Below are positions 25,678 through 35,122 of a DNA stretch of 64,000 nt, one piece after another. The DNA is from UBA1724 sp963621575. Lineage in GTDB: Bacteria > Verrucomicrobiota > Lentisphaeria > Oligosphaerales > Oligosphaeraceae. The translations under genes and the position numbers were made by a program. Location: the NCBI GenBank assembly GCA_963621575.1, contig CAVFEH010000009.1:1-64000 (forward strand). The letters run 5' to 3'. Below the pieces are notes generated by a model, which ran no database searches, was not told where the DNA came from, and saw nothing but the letters and a program-made list of their open reading frames with translations. Every line of letters begins with the position of its first letter. Positions within the stretch are counted from its first letter, which is position 1.

Positions 25678-25735
25678 GCTGCCGTTGGGTGTGGATAAGG
25701 CGTTTCGGTGCGGAAATTGGTGGATGCGTGCGGAG

Positions 25736-26332
25736 TCATTCCTCCGTCAGGGATACCTTCCCCCGCGAGAGGTCCCGCAGGGCGGTCTCCAAGGCGGGGA
25801 GGCTTTCCACGGGGAGGATGCCGGAAAGCAGGACTCCCTCCGCCTGGAAATCCTCCTGGCGGACCTCAAGGCGCGCTTCCCGGAGGAGGCGCCGTCCTTG
25901 CTCCAGGAGGGGGTAGGGGAGCAGGACGGTGCGGGAACAGACGGCGATCCGGGGGCGCGTGGCCGCCGACGCAAGCACGCCCTTTGCGGCATCGCCGTAG
26001 GCGTGCACCAGTCCGCCGGTGCCGAGTTTGGTGCCGCCAAACCAGCGCGTGACCGTGAGCAGCACTTGCGAGATCCCGGAGCCCCTCAGGACCTCCAGCA
26101 CCGGACGGCCCGCGGTGCCCGACGGTTCGCCGTCGTCGGAACACCCCAGCACCTCCGCGTTCTCCCCCAGCACCATGGCGTGGACCACGTGGCTGGCGTC
26201 GGCGTGTCTTTCGCGCTGGGTGGCCAGGATGGCCTTGACCTCCTCCGGAGAGGCGGCGGGAAAGAGCTCCGCCAGGAAGCGGGACTTTTTCTCCACCAGG
26301 AGGAATGGCGTGGATTCCATCAGTTCCAGCAT
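25736..26332 (-). CDS. YigZ/IMPACT (UPF0029) family protein
   Basis: A 198-aa protein with the two family signatures D-D-G-E-P-S-G-T-A-G-R-P-V-L and T-R-W-F-G-G-T-K-L-G-T-G-G-L-V. Eukaryotic IMPACT modulates Gcn2; the bacterial role is poorly defined but linked to translation stress. ATG 26332 is chosen because homology begins there. Between the previous stop and this ATG lie 13 cytosines (coding strand) and no Shine-Dalgarno, so translation is probably coupled or leaderless-like. Confidence 0.88.
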   Translation of the reverse strand: MLELMESTPFLLVEKKSRFLAELFPAASPEEVKAILATQRERHADASHVVHAMVLGENAEVLGCSDDGEPSGTAGRPVLEVLRGSGISQVLLTVTRWFGGTKLGTGGLVHAYGDAAKGVLASAATRPRIAVCSRTVLLPYPLLEQGRRLLREARLEVRQEDFQAEGVLLSGILPVESLPALETALRDLSRGKVSLTEE

Positions 26333-26338
26333 CGACGC

Positions 26339-26351
26339 GGGGGGGGGGGGG
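26339..26351. repeat. 13-bp homopolymer G/C run
   Basis: Thirteen consecutive G on the plus strand, immediately before the YigZ-family start where a Shine-Dalgarno would be expected. Such runs are prone to slippage in cells and to miscounting in sequencing. Confidence 0.9.
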
Positions 26352-26732
26352 TCAGTCCTTTTTCTCGTCGATGGGGCGTGCCGGCATCCGGATGAAGTGC
26401 AGGATGCTGGCGGCGATGCCAAAGCAAACGAGGAATCCCGCCACGGCGGCCAGGGGGGTGGCGAAAGGCGCCAGGGCGTCGGGCAGGAGGGATTCCATGG
26501 TGGCGGGCAGAAGCCGCCAGGCCAGCACGCCGCCGGCGGCGGCGAAGGCCAGGCAGAGGATCACCCCCACCAGCCGCAGAATGTAGAGCGCCAGGCGGAT
26601 GGACAGGAAAAGCAACAGCAGAGTGCCGAAGGCCAGGATCAGCACCTTCCACCAGTCCACGGACCACTGGATTCCATCGGACTGGAAGGCCATGCCCTCG
26701 GCGAAAGTGTTGGCGAGCAGGAGGAAGTCCAT
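26352..26732 (-). CDS. Small multi-pass membrane protein
   Basis: A 126-aa protein with three hydrophobic segments (about 28-50, 52-75 and 88-112) and a charged tail ending D-E-K-K-D. No family was recognised. It starts six bases after the fhs stop and ends 19 bases before the YigZ-like start, so it is co-transcribed with both. Function unknown. Confidence 0.65.
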   Translation of the reverse strand: MDFLLLANTFAEGMAFQSDGIQWSVDWWKVLILAFGTLLLLFLSIRLALYILRLVGVILCLAFAAAGGVLAWRLLPATMESLLPDALAPFATPLAAVAGFLVCFGIAASILHFIRMPARPIDEKKD

Positions 26733-26738
26733 GGCGCG

Positions 26739-28499
26739 TTAGAAGAGTCCGCGGATGCGGCCGGTCTCCACATCCACGTCGATTCTGCGGAAGGCGGGGT
26801 CGGAGGAGGTCCCGGGCATGAGCTTGATGTCTCCGGCCACGGGCACCAGGAATCCGGCACCGCGGTAGAGGAGGATGTCGCGGACGGGCAGGATGAATCC
26901 GGTGGGGCGCCCCTTCACATCGGGATCATGGGAGAGGGAGAGGTGGGTCTTCACCTGGCAGATCTGGAGTCGTGCGGTCTCGGGATCGGCCTGGTAGAGC
27001 TCCAGCTTCTTCCTGGCCTCGGGCAGCAGCTCGATGTCCGCGGCGCCATAGACCTTCTGGGCGATGTCGCGGATGCGCTTCTCCAGGGGATCCGCGTCGT
27101 CGTAGAAATAGTGGAAATCGCTGGTCTGGCGGCAGGCCTCCTCCACCGCCTCGGCCAGCTCCAGGGCGCCCTCGCCGCCGAACTGCCAGTGCTTGGAGAG
27201 CGCGGTCAGCGCACCCGCCTCCTCGCAGACACGGCGCACCAGGCGGACCTCTTCGTCGGTGTCGGTGTGGAAATGGTTGATGCACACCACGGGCTTCACG
27301 CCGGAGTTCCGCACGATGTCCAGGTGCGCCAGGAGATTCTGGCAACCGGCCTCCACCAAAGGCAGATTCTCCTGGGTGTAGACGGGATCCAGTTTGGCGC
27401 CAGGCTTCACCTGCGGTCCGCCGCCGTGCATCTTCAACGCGCGGATGGTGGCCACGACCACCACGGCGTCAGGACGCAGACCACTGGCGCGGCACTTCAG
27501 ATCCACGAACTTCTCGTAGCCGATGTCGCTGCCGAAGCCGCTCTCGGTGACGTGGTATTCGGAGCAGCGCACGCCGATCTGGTCGGCGATGACGGAGCTC
27601 TGCCCGATGGCGATGTTGGCGAAGGGGCCGGCGTGGACCAGGATGGGCTGCCCTTCGAGGGTGGAGACCAAGGTGGGGTTGAGCGCCTCCACCAGAAAGG
27701 CGGTCATGGCGCCGTCCACTTCCAGGTCATGGGTGGTGATGGGGCTGCCGCCCCGGCTGTAGGCCACCACGATCCTGCCCACGCGCTCCCGCAGGTCCTT
27801 CAGGTCGTTGGCCATGGCGAGGATGGCCATGAGTTCGCTGGAGACGGAGATGGCGAAGCCGGATTTCATGGGGTAGCCGTCCATCTTGCCGCCTTGCCCG
27901 ATGAGGATGTTCCGCAGGGCCTGCGCGCAGAAGTCGATGGCCCACAGCATTTGGACCCGTTCGGGATCGATGTCCAGGCGCTTCAGGTTCCGCTTGGCCA
28001 GCTGCCCGTCGTCGTAGTTGCGCTCGTGCTGCATCCGGCTGGTGAGGGCCACCATGCCCAGGTTGTGGGCGTTGGTGATCTTGTCGATGTCGCCGGTGAG
28101 TCCCATGGAGAAGGTGGTCAGGGGGATGCACTGTGCCAGACCGCCGCCGGCGGCGGATCCCTTGATGTTGAAGGTGGGGCCGCCGGAGGGCTGGCGGATG
28201 GCGCCGGAGACCCTGCGTCCGCGCCGGGCGAGTCCCTCGATGAGGCCGATGGTGGTGGTGGTCTTGCCTTCTCCCAGGGGCGTGGGGGTGATGGCGGTCA
28301 CGTCGATGTACTTTCCCCTGGGGGCGTCTTGGAGACGCTTGCGGATGGCCATCTGGTCCAGGCGCGCGATCTGGCGGCCGCAGGGGATGATCTCCTCGGG
28401 GAGGAGCCCCAGATCCTGGGCCAGTTGCCGGGGTGTGCGCATGGTGGCTTCCGCGGCTTCCGCGATCTGCCAGTCGGCGAGTATGGTGGGGTCAAGCAT
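26739..28499 (-). CDS. fhs: Formate-tetrahydrofolate ligase
   Basis: ATP-dependent synthesis of 10-formyl-THF from formate and THF; 586 aa, slightly longer than the usual 555-560. The P-loop T-P-L-G-E-G-K-T-T-T-T near residue 60, F-N-I-K-G-S-A-A-G-G-G and N-P-T-L-V-S-T are clear. The product feeds purine synthesis and fmt, both present in this window. ATG 28499 begins the recognisable N-terminal helix (I-L-A-D-W-Q-I-A-E-A). The longer frame upstream overlaps the MBL gene and is rejected. Confidence 0.95.
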   Translation of the reverse strand: MLDPTILADWQIAEAAEATMRTPRQLAQDLGLLPEEIIPCGRQIARLDQMAIRKRLQDAPRGKYIDVTAITPTPLGEGKTTTTIGLIEGLARRGRRVSGAIRQPSGGPTFNIKGSAAGGGLAQCIPLTTFSMGLTGDIDKITNAHNLGMVALTSRMQHERNYDDGQLAKRNLKRLDIDPERVQMLWAIDFCAQALRNILIGQGGKMDGYPMKSGFAISVSSELMAILAMANDLKDLRERVGRIVVAYSRGGSPITTHDLEVDGAMTAFLVEALNPTLVSTLEGQPILVHAGPFANIAIGQSSVIADQIGVRCSEYHVTESGFGSDIGYEKFVDLKCRASGLRPDAVVVVATIRALKMHGGGPQVKPGAKLDPVYTQENLPLVEAGCQNLLAHLDIVRNSGVKPVVCINHFHTDTDEEVRLVRRVCEEAGALTALSKHWQFGGEGALELAEAVEEACRQTSDFHYFYDDADPLEKRIRDIAQKVYGAADIELLPEARKKLELYQADPETARLQICQVKTHLSLSHDPDVKGRPTGFILPVRDILLYRGAGFLVPVAGDIKLMPGTSSDPAFRRIDVDVETGRIRGLF

Positions 28500-28549
28500 G
28501 GTATGGGTGTTCACGGGGAGGCGGCGTGGGGATGCGGAAGTGGCGCGCG

Positions 28550-29155
28550 TCAGGCGAAGAAGGGATCCAGCTTCTCTGTGGCGATGGTGGTCTTGGGGCC
28601 GTGTCCGGGGAGGACCAGGGTCTTGCCGGGCAGGGCGAAGAGGACCCGTGTCACGGAATGCTGCAGGGCGCGCTCGGAGCCGCCGGGGAAATCGGTGCGG
28701 CCCACGGAACCGGCAAAGAGGGTGTCGCCGGTCAGGACGCATCCCTCCTCCGGGAAGTAGTATGAGGTGCCGCCGGGGGTATGGCCTGGGGTGGAAAGCA
28801 TCTGGTAGCCGAATTCGGGGGCGGGGGCGTCGGTGGGCTCGGGAAGCCCCGTCACAGCGGGATGCCAGGGCATCATGCAGTTGTCGGGGGAATGGTAGAG
28901 GGGCAGGTCCGCCTTGGGGCACCACACCGGAAGCGGGAGCTCCCGCACCAGCGCGGGGATGGCGCCGATGTGGTCGAAGTGTGCGTGGGTCAGGAGAATG
29001 CCCAGGGGTGTCAGGGACTCCTTCTTCAAGAACGCCAGGATGTCCTCCGGCTGGTCGCCCGGGTCAAAGAGGAGCGCACGGCGGCTGGATTCCTCCCAGA
29101 CGACATGGCAGTTCTCGCGAAGGGGGCCGACGGGGATGGTGTGGAATTTTTTCAT
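28550..29155 (-). CDS. MBL-fold hydrolase, glyoxalase II-like
   Basis: A 201-aa metallo-beta-lactamase-fold hydrolase of the YcbL/hydroxyacylglutathione hydrolase-like group. T-H-A-H-F-D-H-I-G, T-P-G-H-T-P-G, G-D-T-L-F and L-P-G-H-G-P supply the metal ligands. The short form lacks the glutathione-binding C-terminal domain of true GloB, so a general thioesterase or detoxifying role is more likely. Its start shares ATGA with the stop of the heptosyltransferase gene. Confidence 0.88.
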   Translation of the reverse strand: MKKFHTIPVGPLRENCHVVWEESSRRALLFDPGDQPEDILAFLKKESLTPLGILLTHAHFDHIGAIPALVRELPLPVWCPKADLPLYHSPDNCMMPWHPAVTGLPEPTDAPAPEFGYQMLSTPGHTPGGTSYYFPEEGCVLTGDTLFAGSVGRTDFPGGSERALQHSVTRVLFALPGKTLVLPGHGPKTTIATEKLDPFFA

Positions 29156-30231
29156 GGGCGGACGGAAGGGGTGGAATCCCCCAGACGGCGGACAATCTCC
29201 GCTGCGACGGCGTCAATGGAGATCTCCTTGCAGCAGAGATGGTTGTCGCCACGGGGGCATTCCCGGTGGAAACAGGGCGCCTGGGGGCAGCGGGACTGCA
29301 CCACGAAGTGCCGACCCGCAGGGCCGTAGGGGCCGGTGAGGACAGGGTTTGTGGAGCCGAAGTTGGCGACGCAGGGCACGGCCTCCAGGGCGGCGATGTG
29401 CATGGGGCCGCTGTCGTTGGTGAAGAGGACCCTGGAGGCCTTCAGCAGCGCGCAGAGGGCCCCCATGGAGGTGCGTCCCGCCAGGGAGACAACGGGGACT
29501 TCGCCGCAGAGGGCCTGCACGCGCCCTGCGCGGGGGGCTTCGCCGGGGGAGCCCAGCAGCCAGATCCCCGCGTCGGGACGCAGGCGGTGGACCTCCTTCA
29601 GGACGTCGGCGAAGAAGTCCTCAGGCCAGGACTTGCTGTCCCAGCGGGAGGCGCATCCCACGGCCACCAGGGGGCGCCCCGAGAGACCGCTTTTCTCCAG
29701 AAGCGCGTCGGCGGCGGTTTTCCATTCTTCGGGGAACGCGATGGGGAGGTCTGCGTAGGAGCCCTCGGCGGTGGAAAAACCCTGGTCCTTTAAAAAGCGC
29801 CTCACCAGCAGGAGGTTTTTCTCCACGGCGTGGACGGGGCCGGCGGGCACCTCCACCACCCGGTTGTAGAAGAGCCGCGCGCCCTCCCGCGCATCGGAGA
29901 ATCCATAGCGGAGGGGCGATTTTGCGGCGTGGGAGATGAGGGCGCTGCGCAGCAGTCCCTGGAAGTCCAGGACGGCGTCGAATTCGATGGCCCGGAGCTG
30001 TCTCAGAAAGTCCCGGAGGGCCTTCCAGGAGCAGCGTCCCAGGGCCTTCCGGGGGAAGGGGATGGCGTGGAGTCCGGGGCAGAGCCCCACCAGGTCGCAG
30101 AGGGAGTCGTTGGCCACCCACCGGATCTCCGCTTGCGGGAGCTGTCCGCGCAGTTGCTGTACGGCGAAGAGTGCGTGGATGATGTCTCCCAGGCTGCTGG
30201 GCTTGACGATCAGGAGTTTCACAGGGAACAA
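29152..30231 (-). CDS. Lipopolysaccharide heptosyltransferase (GT9)
   Basis: A 359-aa GT-B enzyme of the WaaF/WaaC family that adds ADP-heptose to the LPS inner core at the cytoplasmic face. Seen: K-P-S-S-L-G-D-I-I-H-A at the N-terminus, T-N-D-S-G-P-M-H-I-A, then G-S-T-N-P-V-L-T-G-P-Y-G-P, and the late Cys cluster C-P-Q-A-P-C-F-H-R-E-C-P that is typical of heptosyltransferase II-type members. It overlaps the next gene by four bases. Its presence supports an LPS-bearing outer membrane. Confidence 0.88.
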   Translation of the reverse strand: MFPVKLLIVKPSSLGDIIHALFAVQQLRGQLPQAEIRWVANDSLCDLVGLCPGLHAIPFPRKALGRCSWKALRDFLRQLRAIEFDAVLDFQGLLRSALISHAAKSPLRYGFSDAREGARLFYNRVVEVPAGPVHAVEKNLLLVRRFLKDQGFSTAEGSYADLPIAFPEEWKTAADALLEKSGLSGRPLVAVGCASRWDSKSWPEDFFADVLKEVHRLRPDAGIWLLGSPGEAPRAGRVQALCGEVPVVSLAGRTSMGALCALLKASRVLFTNDSGPMHIAALEAVPCVANFGSTNPVLTGPYGPAGRHFVVQSRCPQAPCFHRECPRGDNHLCCKEISIDAVAAEIVRRLGDSTPSVRP

Positions 30232-30279
30232 AAGGGAGGGTTTCCGCCGGCGGACGCGTCGGTTGCGGATTGCGGGCGT

Positions 30280-31038
30280 CTATTCGCCCAGCGCCAGACG
30301 GGAGGCGCAGCGCTCGGGGAGTCCGGCGGCCAGGATCTTCCGCTGGGTGTCGGAGAGGAGGTACTGCACCCGCCGGTGGAAGAAAGTCTTGCCCCGGGTG
30401 TCATAGATGCCGTAGGAGGCCAGGGGGATGCCGTCCCGCGGCTGTCCCACGCTGCCCACGTTGATCACGTATTGTGCGTCGCCGGCAATGGGGATCTCTT
30501 CGGGCAGGCGTCCGCCGTGGAGCGTCTCGTCCCTGCGTGCGAAGAGGAAGGGGATGTGCGTGTGCCCCACGAAGCAGAGGCGCTCCCGGCGCATTTCCCG
30601 AAGGCATTCCAGCACCGCGGGGATGTTGACCAGGTAGGGCCAGGATTCGGCGCTGGCCATGGAGGCGTGGGCGATCCAAAAGGGGTCCGCGCCCTCTTTC
30701 TCCGGAATCCGGATCTTCTGGGTCATGGGAAGACCCGCGAGGTAGGAGCGGGAGGAGTCGTCCAGGTGCCTCTGCGTCCATAGCGCGGATTCCCGCGCGA
30801 TGGGATTGAAGCGCTCCGGGGAGATCTGGCAGGCCGCCACATAGTCGTGGTTGCCCTGGACCGCCCCCAGGCATGGAAGCGCCCGCATGCGATTCACGCA
30901 CTCCTGCGGGTCCGCATTGTAGCCCACGAAGTCGCCAAGGCAGACAAAGTGCGTGACGCCCCGGTTTCCGGCGTCGTTCAACACCGCGTCCAGGGCTTCC
31001 AGGTTGCCGTGGATGTCGCTGAGGATTCCGATTCTCAT
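30280..31038 (-). CDS. Metallophosphoesterase (YfcE/MJ0936-like)
   Basis: A 252-aa calcineurin-like phosphoesterase. Dimetal motifs: S-D-I-H-G-N, G-D-F-V-G-Y, G-N-H-D-Y, G-H-T-H-I-P-F and N-V-G-S-V-G-Q-P-R-D-G. The last motif is typical of the small YfcE-like phosphodiesterases. Substrate is unknown. It is the first gene of the run down to 23404 and is divergent from purL, sharing a 338-bp intergenic region. Confidence 0.88.
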   Translation of the reverse strand: MRIGILSDIHGNLEALDAVLNDAGNRGVTHFVCLGDFVGYNADPQECVNRMRALPCLGAVQGNHDYVAACQISPERFNPIARESALWTQRHLDDSSRSYLAGLPMTQKIRIPEKEGADPFWIAHASMASAESWPYLVNIPAVLECLREMRRERLCFVGHTHIPFLFARRDETLHGGRLPEEIPIAGDAQYVINVGSVGQPRDGIPLASYGIYDTRGKTFFHRRVQYLLSDTQRKILAAGLPERCASRLALGE

Positions 31039-31376
31039 GCGGGGGCCGGGGGAAGGATTCGGGTTCTCCCTGTTGCACGAAGATGGGGCGCGAAAAAAAG
31101 CGCCCCACGCCGCGTCAGGCAGGGGGATGGGAGAATTTGGTTACTATAATTCAATGGGGAGAAAGGGGTGTGGCCGCGGAAATGGACAATGCGTGGGGGG
31201 ATGGCGCCGCCGTCAGGCGGAAGAGCGTAGGCGGGGGATGGGTGGCCCCGTCTGTTCTCTTCGGTGTTTTGCCGGGCATTATATTCTCTCTTCTTCCGGT
31301 TTCTTGCCGTCTGGCGGGCAGTTGAATCCCCTTTGTTCATATCTCTTTATCCTCTTTCCTTCCAGGGAGTAACAAG
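31039..31376. other. Divergent promoter region, phosphoesterase gene/purL
   Basis: The 338-bp gap holds ACTATAAT at 31143-31150, readable as TATAAT on plus or TATAGT on minus, which is a possible -10 for either gene. A second box, TATATT at 31280-31285, lies nearer purL. No terminator, tRNA or riboswitch signature was recognised in the roughly 90-nt purL leader. Confidence 0.35.
31280..31285 (+). promoter_or_regulatory. Candidate -10 box for purL
   Basis: GCATTATATTC with TATATT at 31280-31285, about 90 bp before the purL ATG. The same string lies before the YgiN-like operon. The -35 is unclear. Confidence 0.4.
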
Positions 31377-34300
31377 ATGAGTACCGTATTTCGCGCGTTT
31401 GTGGAGAAGCGTCCCGGTTTTGACGTGGAGGCGCAGAACCTCCTGTCCGACCTTCGGGAGACCCTGGGGGTGAAGGGGTTGTCGGGCCTTCGCCTTTTCA
31501 AGCGCTACGATCTTTCCGGATTGACGGAGGAGGAGTTCCTGGCGGCGCGGGAGTCCGTGCTTTCCGAACCCAACTGCGACGATGTCCATGTGGATGTGCA
31601 TCCCGAGTTCCCCGGCGCCACGTGGTTCGCGGTGGAGTATCTGCCCGGACAGTATGACGTGCGCGCGGACTCCGCGGCGCAGTGCATCCAGTTGCTGACC
31701 CAGCGGGAACGCCCCCTGGTGCGCACCGCCACCCTCTACGCACTCTTTGGCGATTTGACCGGGGAGGAGCTCCGCCGGGTGAAGAAATACATCATCAACC
31801 CCGTGGAGAGCCGCGAGGCGGTCATGGGGGTGAAGCCCGACACCCTGGAGATGACGGTGGCCATGCCGGAGGATGTCCGGACCATGTCCGGCTTTCTGAC
31901 GCTCTCGCGGAAGGAAATCGGGGACCTTGTCCGCTCCCTGGGGCTGGCCATGAGCGTCCAGGATCTGGCTTTTGTCCAGGAGTATTTCCGGGACCAGGAG
32001 AAGCGCGAGCCCACTTTCACCGAGATCAAGGTCATTGACACCTATTGGTCCGACCATTGCCGCCACACCACTTTCCACACCAGCCTGGACAAGGTGGAGT
32101 TCCCCGCGGAGTCCGAGACGCTGGCGCGCCCCATCCAGGAGGCCTTCCGGCAGTATCTGGAGATCCGGAAGGGCCTGGGGCGTGAGGGCAAGACGCTGTG
32201 CCTCATGGACGCCGGCACCATCGGCGCCCGTGAACTGAAGCGCCAGGGAAAGCTGGAGGACTTGGATGCCTCCGAGGAGATCAACGCCTGTTCCATCGAG
32301 GTGGAGGCGGAGATTGACGGCAGGAAGGAACCCTGGCTGGTGATGTTCAAGAACGAGACCCACAACCATCCCACCGAGATCGAGCCCTTCGGTGGCGCGG
32401 CCACCTGCCTGGGCGGCGCCATCCGCGATCCCCTCTCCGGACGTTCCTATGTTTACCAGGCCATGCGCATCACCGGCGCCGGGGATCCCCGCACTCCCGT
32501 GGAGCAGACCCTCCCCGGAAAGCTCCCCCAGCGGAAGATCACCCGCACGGCCGCCGCAGGATACTCCTCCTACGGCAACCAGATTGGCCTGGCCGCCGGA
32601 AAGGTCCAGGAATACTACCATCCCGGATTCGTGGCCAAGCGCCTGGAGCTGGGCGCCGTCATCGCCGCCGCCCCCAAGGCGAACGTGGTCCGCATGGCGC
32701 CGGAAGCCGGCGATGTGATTTTGCTGATTGGCGGCAAGACGGGGCGTGACGGCTGTGGCGGCGCCACCGGGTCTTCCAAGGCCCACACCGAGGAGTCCCT
32801 GCAGACTTGCGGCGCCGAGGTGCAGAAGGGCAACCCCCTCACCGAGCGGAACATCCAGCGGCTCTTCCGCCGCGGCGAGTTCTCCCGTCTGGTGAAGCGC
32901 TGCAATGATTTCGGCGCAGGCGGCGTCTCCGTGGCCATCGGCGAGCTGGCACCCGGCCTGAAGATCGACCTGGACGCAGTGCCCAAGAAGTACGAGGGAC
33001 TGGACGGCACCGAGCTGGCCATCTCCGAATCTCAGGAGCGCATGGCGGTTGTGGTTGCCCCCGGGGATGTCGAAAAAGCCCTGGAGCTCTCCTTCCAGGA
33101 GAATCTGGAGGCCACCCCCGTGGCCGTGGTCACCGAGGCGCCCCGTCTGGAGATGAGCTGGCGCGGCAAGCGCATAGTCGATCTCTCCCGCGCCTTCCTG
33201 GACACCAACGGCGTGACCCAGCACATCGAGGTGAAGGTCCAGGCTCCCAAGGCCGGGGAGAATCCTTTCCAGCCCCCGAAGGTCGATGATCTGCTCCCCC
33301 GCTGGATGGATGCCATTCAGGACCTGAATGTCTGCTCCCAGAAGGGCTTGGTGGAACGTTTCGATGGAACGATCGGCGCGGGCACCATCTTGGAGCCCTA
33401 CGGTGGCAAGACCCGCCTGACCCCCAACGAGGCCATGGCCGCGAAACTGCCCACGGAGGGCAAGACCGAGTGCTGCACTCTCATGAGCCACGGATACGAC
33501 CCCTGTCTGTGCTCCTGGAGCCCCTTCCACGGCGCCATCTATTCCGTGGTCGAGGCGCTGGCAAAGCTGGCCGCCGCCGGCGGCGACGCCCTGAAGGCGC
33601 GGCTCTCCTTCCAGGAATACTTCGAGCACCTGGGCGACGCCCCCGAGAAATGGGGAAAGCCCCTGGCTGCCGTACTGGGCGGGCTCCGCGCACAGCTGGA
33701 ATTCGGCACCGCCGCCATTGGCGGAAAGGACTCCATGTCCGGCACCTTCGAGCATCTCACCGTGCCGCCCTCCCTCGTTTGCTTCGCCGTGGTTGCCGGG
33801 GACGCCCGGAATGTGGTGAGCCCCGAGTTCAAGGGCGCGGGACACCTGGTCTCCCTCCTGCCCGTCGTCCGTCTGGCCGACGGCACCCCCGACTTCGAGG
33901 CTCTCCGCAGGAATTTCACCGCTCTGCGGGACTTCATCCGCGAGGGGAAGATCCTGGCGGCCCAGACCGTGGGCCGCGGCGGCGTGGCCGTTGCCCTCAC
34001 TAAGATGTGCTTCGGGAACCTGGTGGGCTTCCGTGGCGACGCCCCCGCCGAGCTGGGACGCCTCTTTGTGCCGGAGTACGGCGCCATCCTGGTGGAGAGC
34101 ACCGGGGAGTTGCCCGGATATCCCGTCATTGGCAAGACCACGGATGACGCCGCCATCACCATCGGCGACAAGATGCGCTATCCCCTGCATGAGGCCATTC
34201 CCGCCTGGGAACGCCCCCTGGAGAAGATCTTTCCCACCCGGCATCCCGAGGTCCCTGTGGCCACCTGGGAGCCTTGCAGTACCCGTGCAAGCCTCTCCCC

Positions 34301-35120
34301 CGCCGTCAAGTGCGCCCGTCCCAGGGTCCTCATTCCCGTCTTCCCCGGCACCAACTGCGAGGTCGACACCGCCAATGCCTTCGCCATGGCCGGCGCCATC
34401 CCCGAGCGCATCCTGGTGCGGAATCTCTCCGCCGCCTGCATCGAGGAGTCCGTTGACGCCCTGGTGAAGGGCATCCGGAATGCCCAGATCGTGGCCTTCC
34501 CCGGAGGCTTCTCCGGCGGCGACGAACCCGACGGCTCCGGAAAGTTCATCGCCACCACTTTCCGGAATCCCCGCGTCCGCGAGGCCATGGAGGAGCTGCT
34601 CCAGAACCGAGATGGACTGGTGCTGGGAATCTGCAACGGCTTCCAGGCCCTCATCAAGCTGGGGCTGGTTCCCTACGGCGAAATCCTCCCCGCGCTGGAC
34701 CGCGACGCCCCCACTCTGACCTTCAATACCCTGGGGCGCCACGTGGCCACCATGGCCCGTACCGTGGTCGCCTCCGTCAAGTCCCCCTGGTTGCGCCAGG
34801 CGCAGGTGGGCGATGTCCACGAGGTCGCCATTTCCCATGGTGAGGGCCGCTTCCATGCCACCCCCGAACAGGTGGCGCAGCTGGTGGCCAATGGCCAGGT
34901 GGCCTTCCAGTATGCGGATTTGGAGGGGCGCCCCGCCAACGAGATGCCCTGGAACCCCAACGGCTCCGTGGACGCCATCGAGGGCATCACCTCCCCCGAC
35001 GGACGGATCCTGGGCAAGATGGGCCATTCCGAACGTTCCCTGGACGGTCAGCTGGGCAAGAATGTGCCCGGCGTGAAGGACCAGGGAATCTTCCTCAGCG
35101 GCGTGGAATACTTCCTGTAG
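31377..35120 (+). CDS. purL: Phosphoribosylformylglycinamidine synthase (large, single-chain)
   Basis: Fourth step of de novo purine synthesis: FGAR + ATP + Gln to FGAM. The 1247-aa chain carries all parts in one polypeptide: PurS-like N-terminal domain, a linker and FGAM synthase core with S-D-H-C-R-H-T-T-F-H near residue 225, a second AIR-synthase-like half, and a class I glutamine amidotransferase from about 980 with G-I-C1086-N-G-F as nucleophile and S-H-G-E-G-R-F as His/Glu. This is the large proteobacterial/eukaryotic form rather than the PurL/PurQ/PurS split form. CAGGGAG stands before the ATG. It leads a tight operon with tatD-like, pgi and a membrane protein. Confidence 0.95.
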   Translation: MSTVFRAFVEKRPGFDVEAQNLLSDLRETLGVKGLSGLRLFKRYDLSGLTEEEFLAARESVLSEPNCDDVHVDVHPEFPGATWFAVEYLPGQYDVRADSAAQCIQLLTQRERPLVRTATLYALFGDLTGEELRRVKKYIINPVESREAVMGVKPDTLEMTVAMPEDVRTMSGFLTLSRKEIGDLVRSLGLAMSVQDLAFVQEYFRDQEKREPTFTEIKVIDTYWSDHCRHTTFHTSLDKVEFPAESETLARPIQEAFRQYLEIRKGLGREGKTLCLMDAGTIGARELKRQGKLEDLDASEEINACSIEVEAEIDGRKEPWLVMFKNETHNHPTEIEPFGGAATCLGGAIRDPLSGRSYVYQAMRITGAGDPRTPVEQTLPGKLPQRKITRTAAAGYSSYGNQIGLAAGKVQEYYHPGFVAKRLELGAVIAAAPKANVVRMAPEAGDVILLIGGKTGRDGCGGATGSSKAHTEESLQTCGAEVQKGNPLTERNIQRLFRRGEFSRLVKRCNDFGAGGVSVAIGELAPGLKIDLDAVPKKYEGLDGTELAISESQERMAVVVAPGDVEKALELSFQENLEATPVAVVTEAPRLEMSWRGKRIVDLSRAFLDTNGVTQHIEVKVQAPKAGENPFQPPKVDDLLPRWMDAIQDLNVCSQKGLVERFDGTIGAGTILEPYGGKTRLTPNEAMAAKLPTEGKTECCTLMSHGYDPCLCSWSPFHGAIYSVVEALAKLAAAGGDALKARLSFQEYFEHLGDAPEKWGKPLAAVLGGLRAQLEFGTAAIGGKDSMSGTFEHLTVPPSLVCFAVVAGDARNVVSPEFKGAGHLVSLLPVVRLADGTPDFEALRRNFTALRDFIREGKILAAQTVGRGGVAVALTKMCFGNLVGFRGDAPAELGRLFVPEYGAILVESTGELPGYPVIGKTTDDAAITIGDKMRYPLHEAIPAWERPLEKIFPTRHPEVPVATWEPCSTRASLSPAVKCARPRVLIPVFPGTNCEVDTANAFAMAGAIPERILVRNLSAACIEESVDALVKGIRNAQIVAFPGGFSGGDEPDGSGKFIATTFRNPRVREAMEELLQNRDGLVLGICNGFQALIKLGLVPYGEILPALDRDAPTLTFNTLGRHVATMARTVVASVKSPWLRQAQVGDVHEVAISHGEGRFHATPEQVAQLVANGQVAFQYADLEGRPANEMPWNPNGSVDAIEGITSPDGRILGKMGHSERSLDGQLGKNVPGVKDQGIFLSGVEYFL

Positions 35121-35122
35121 TC

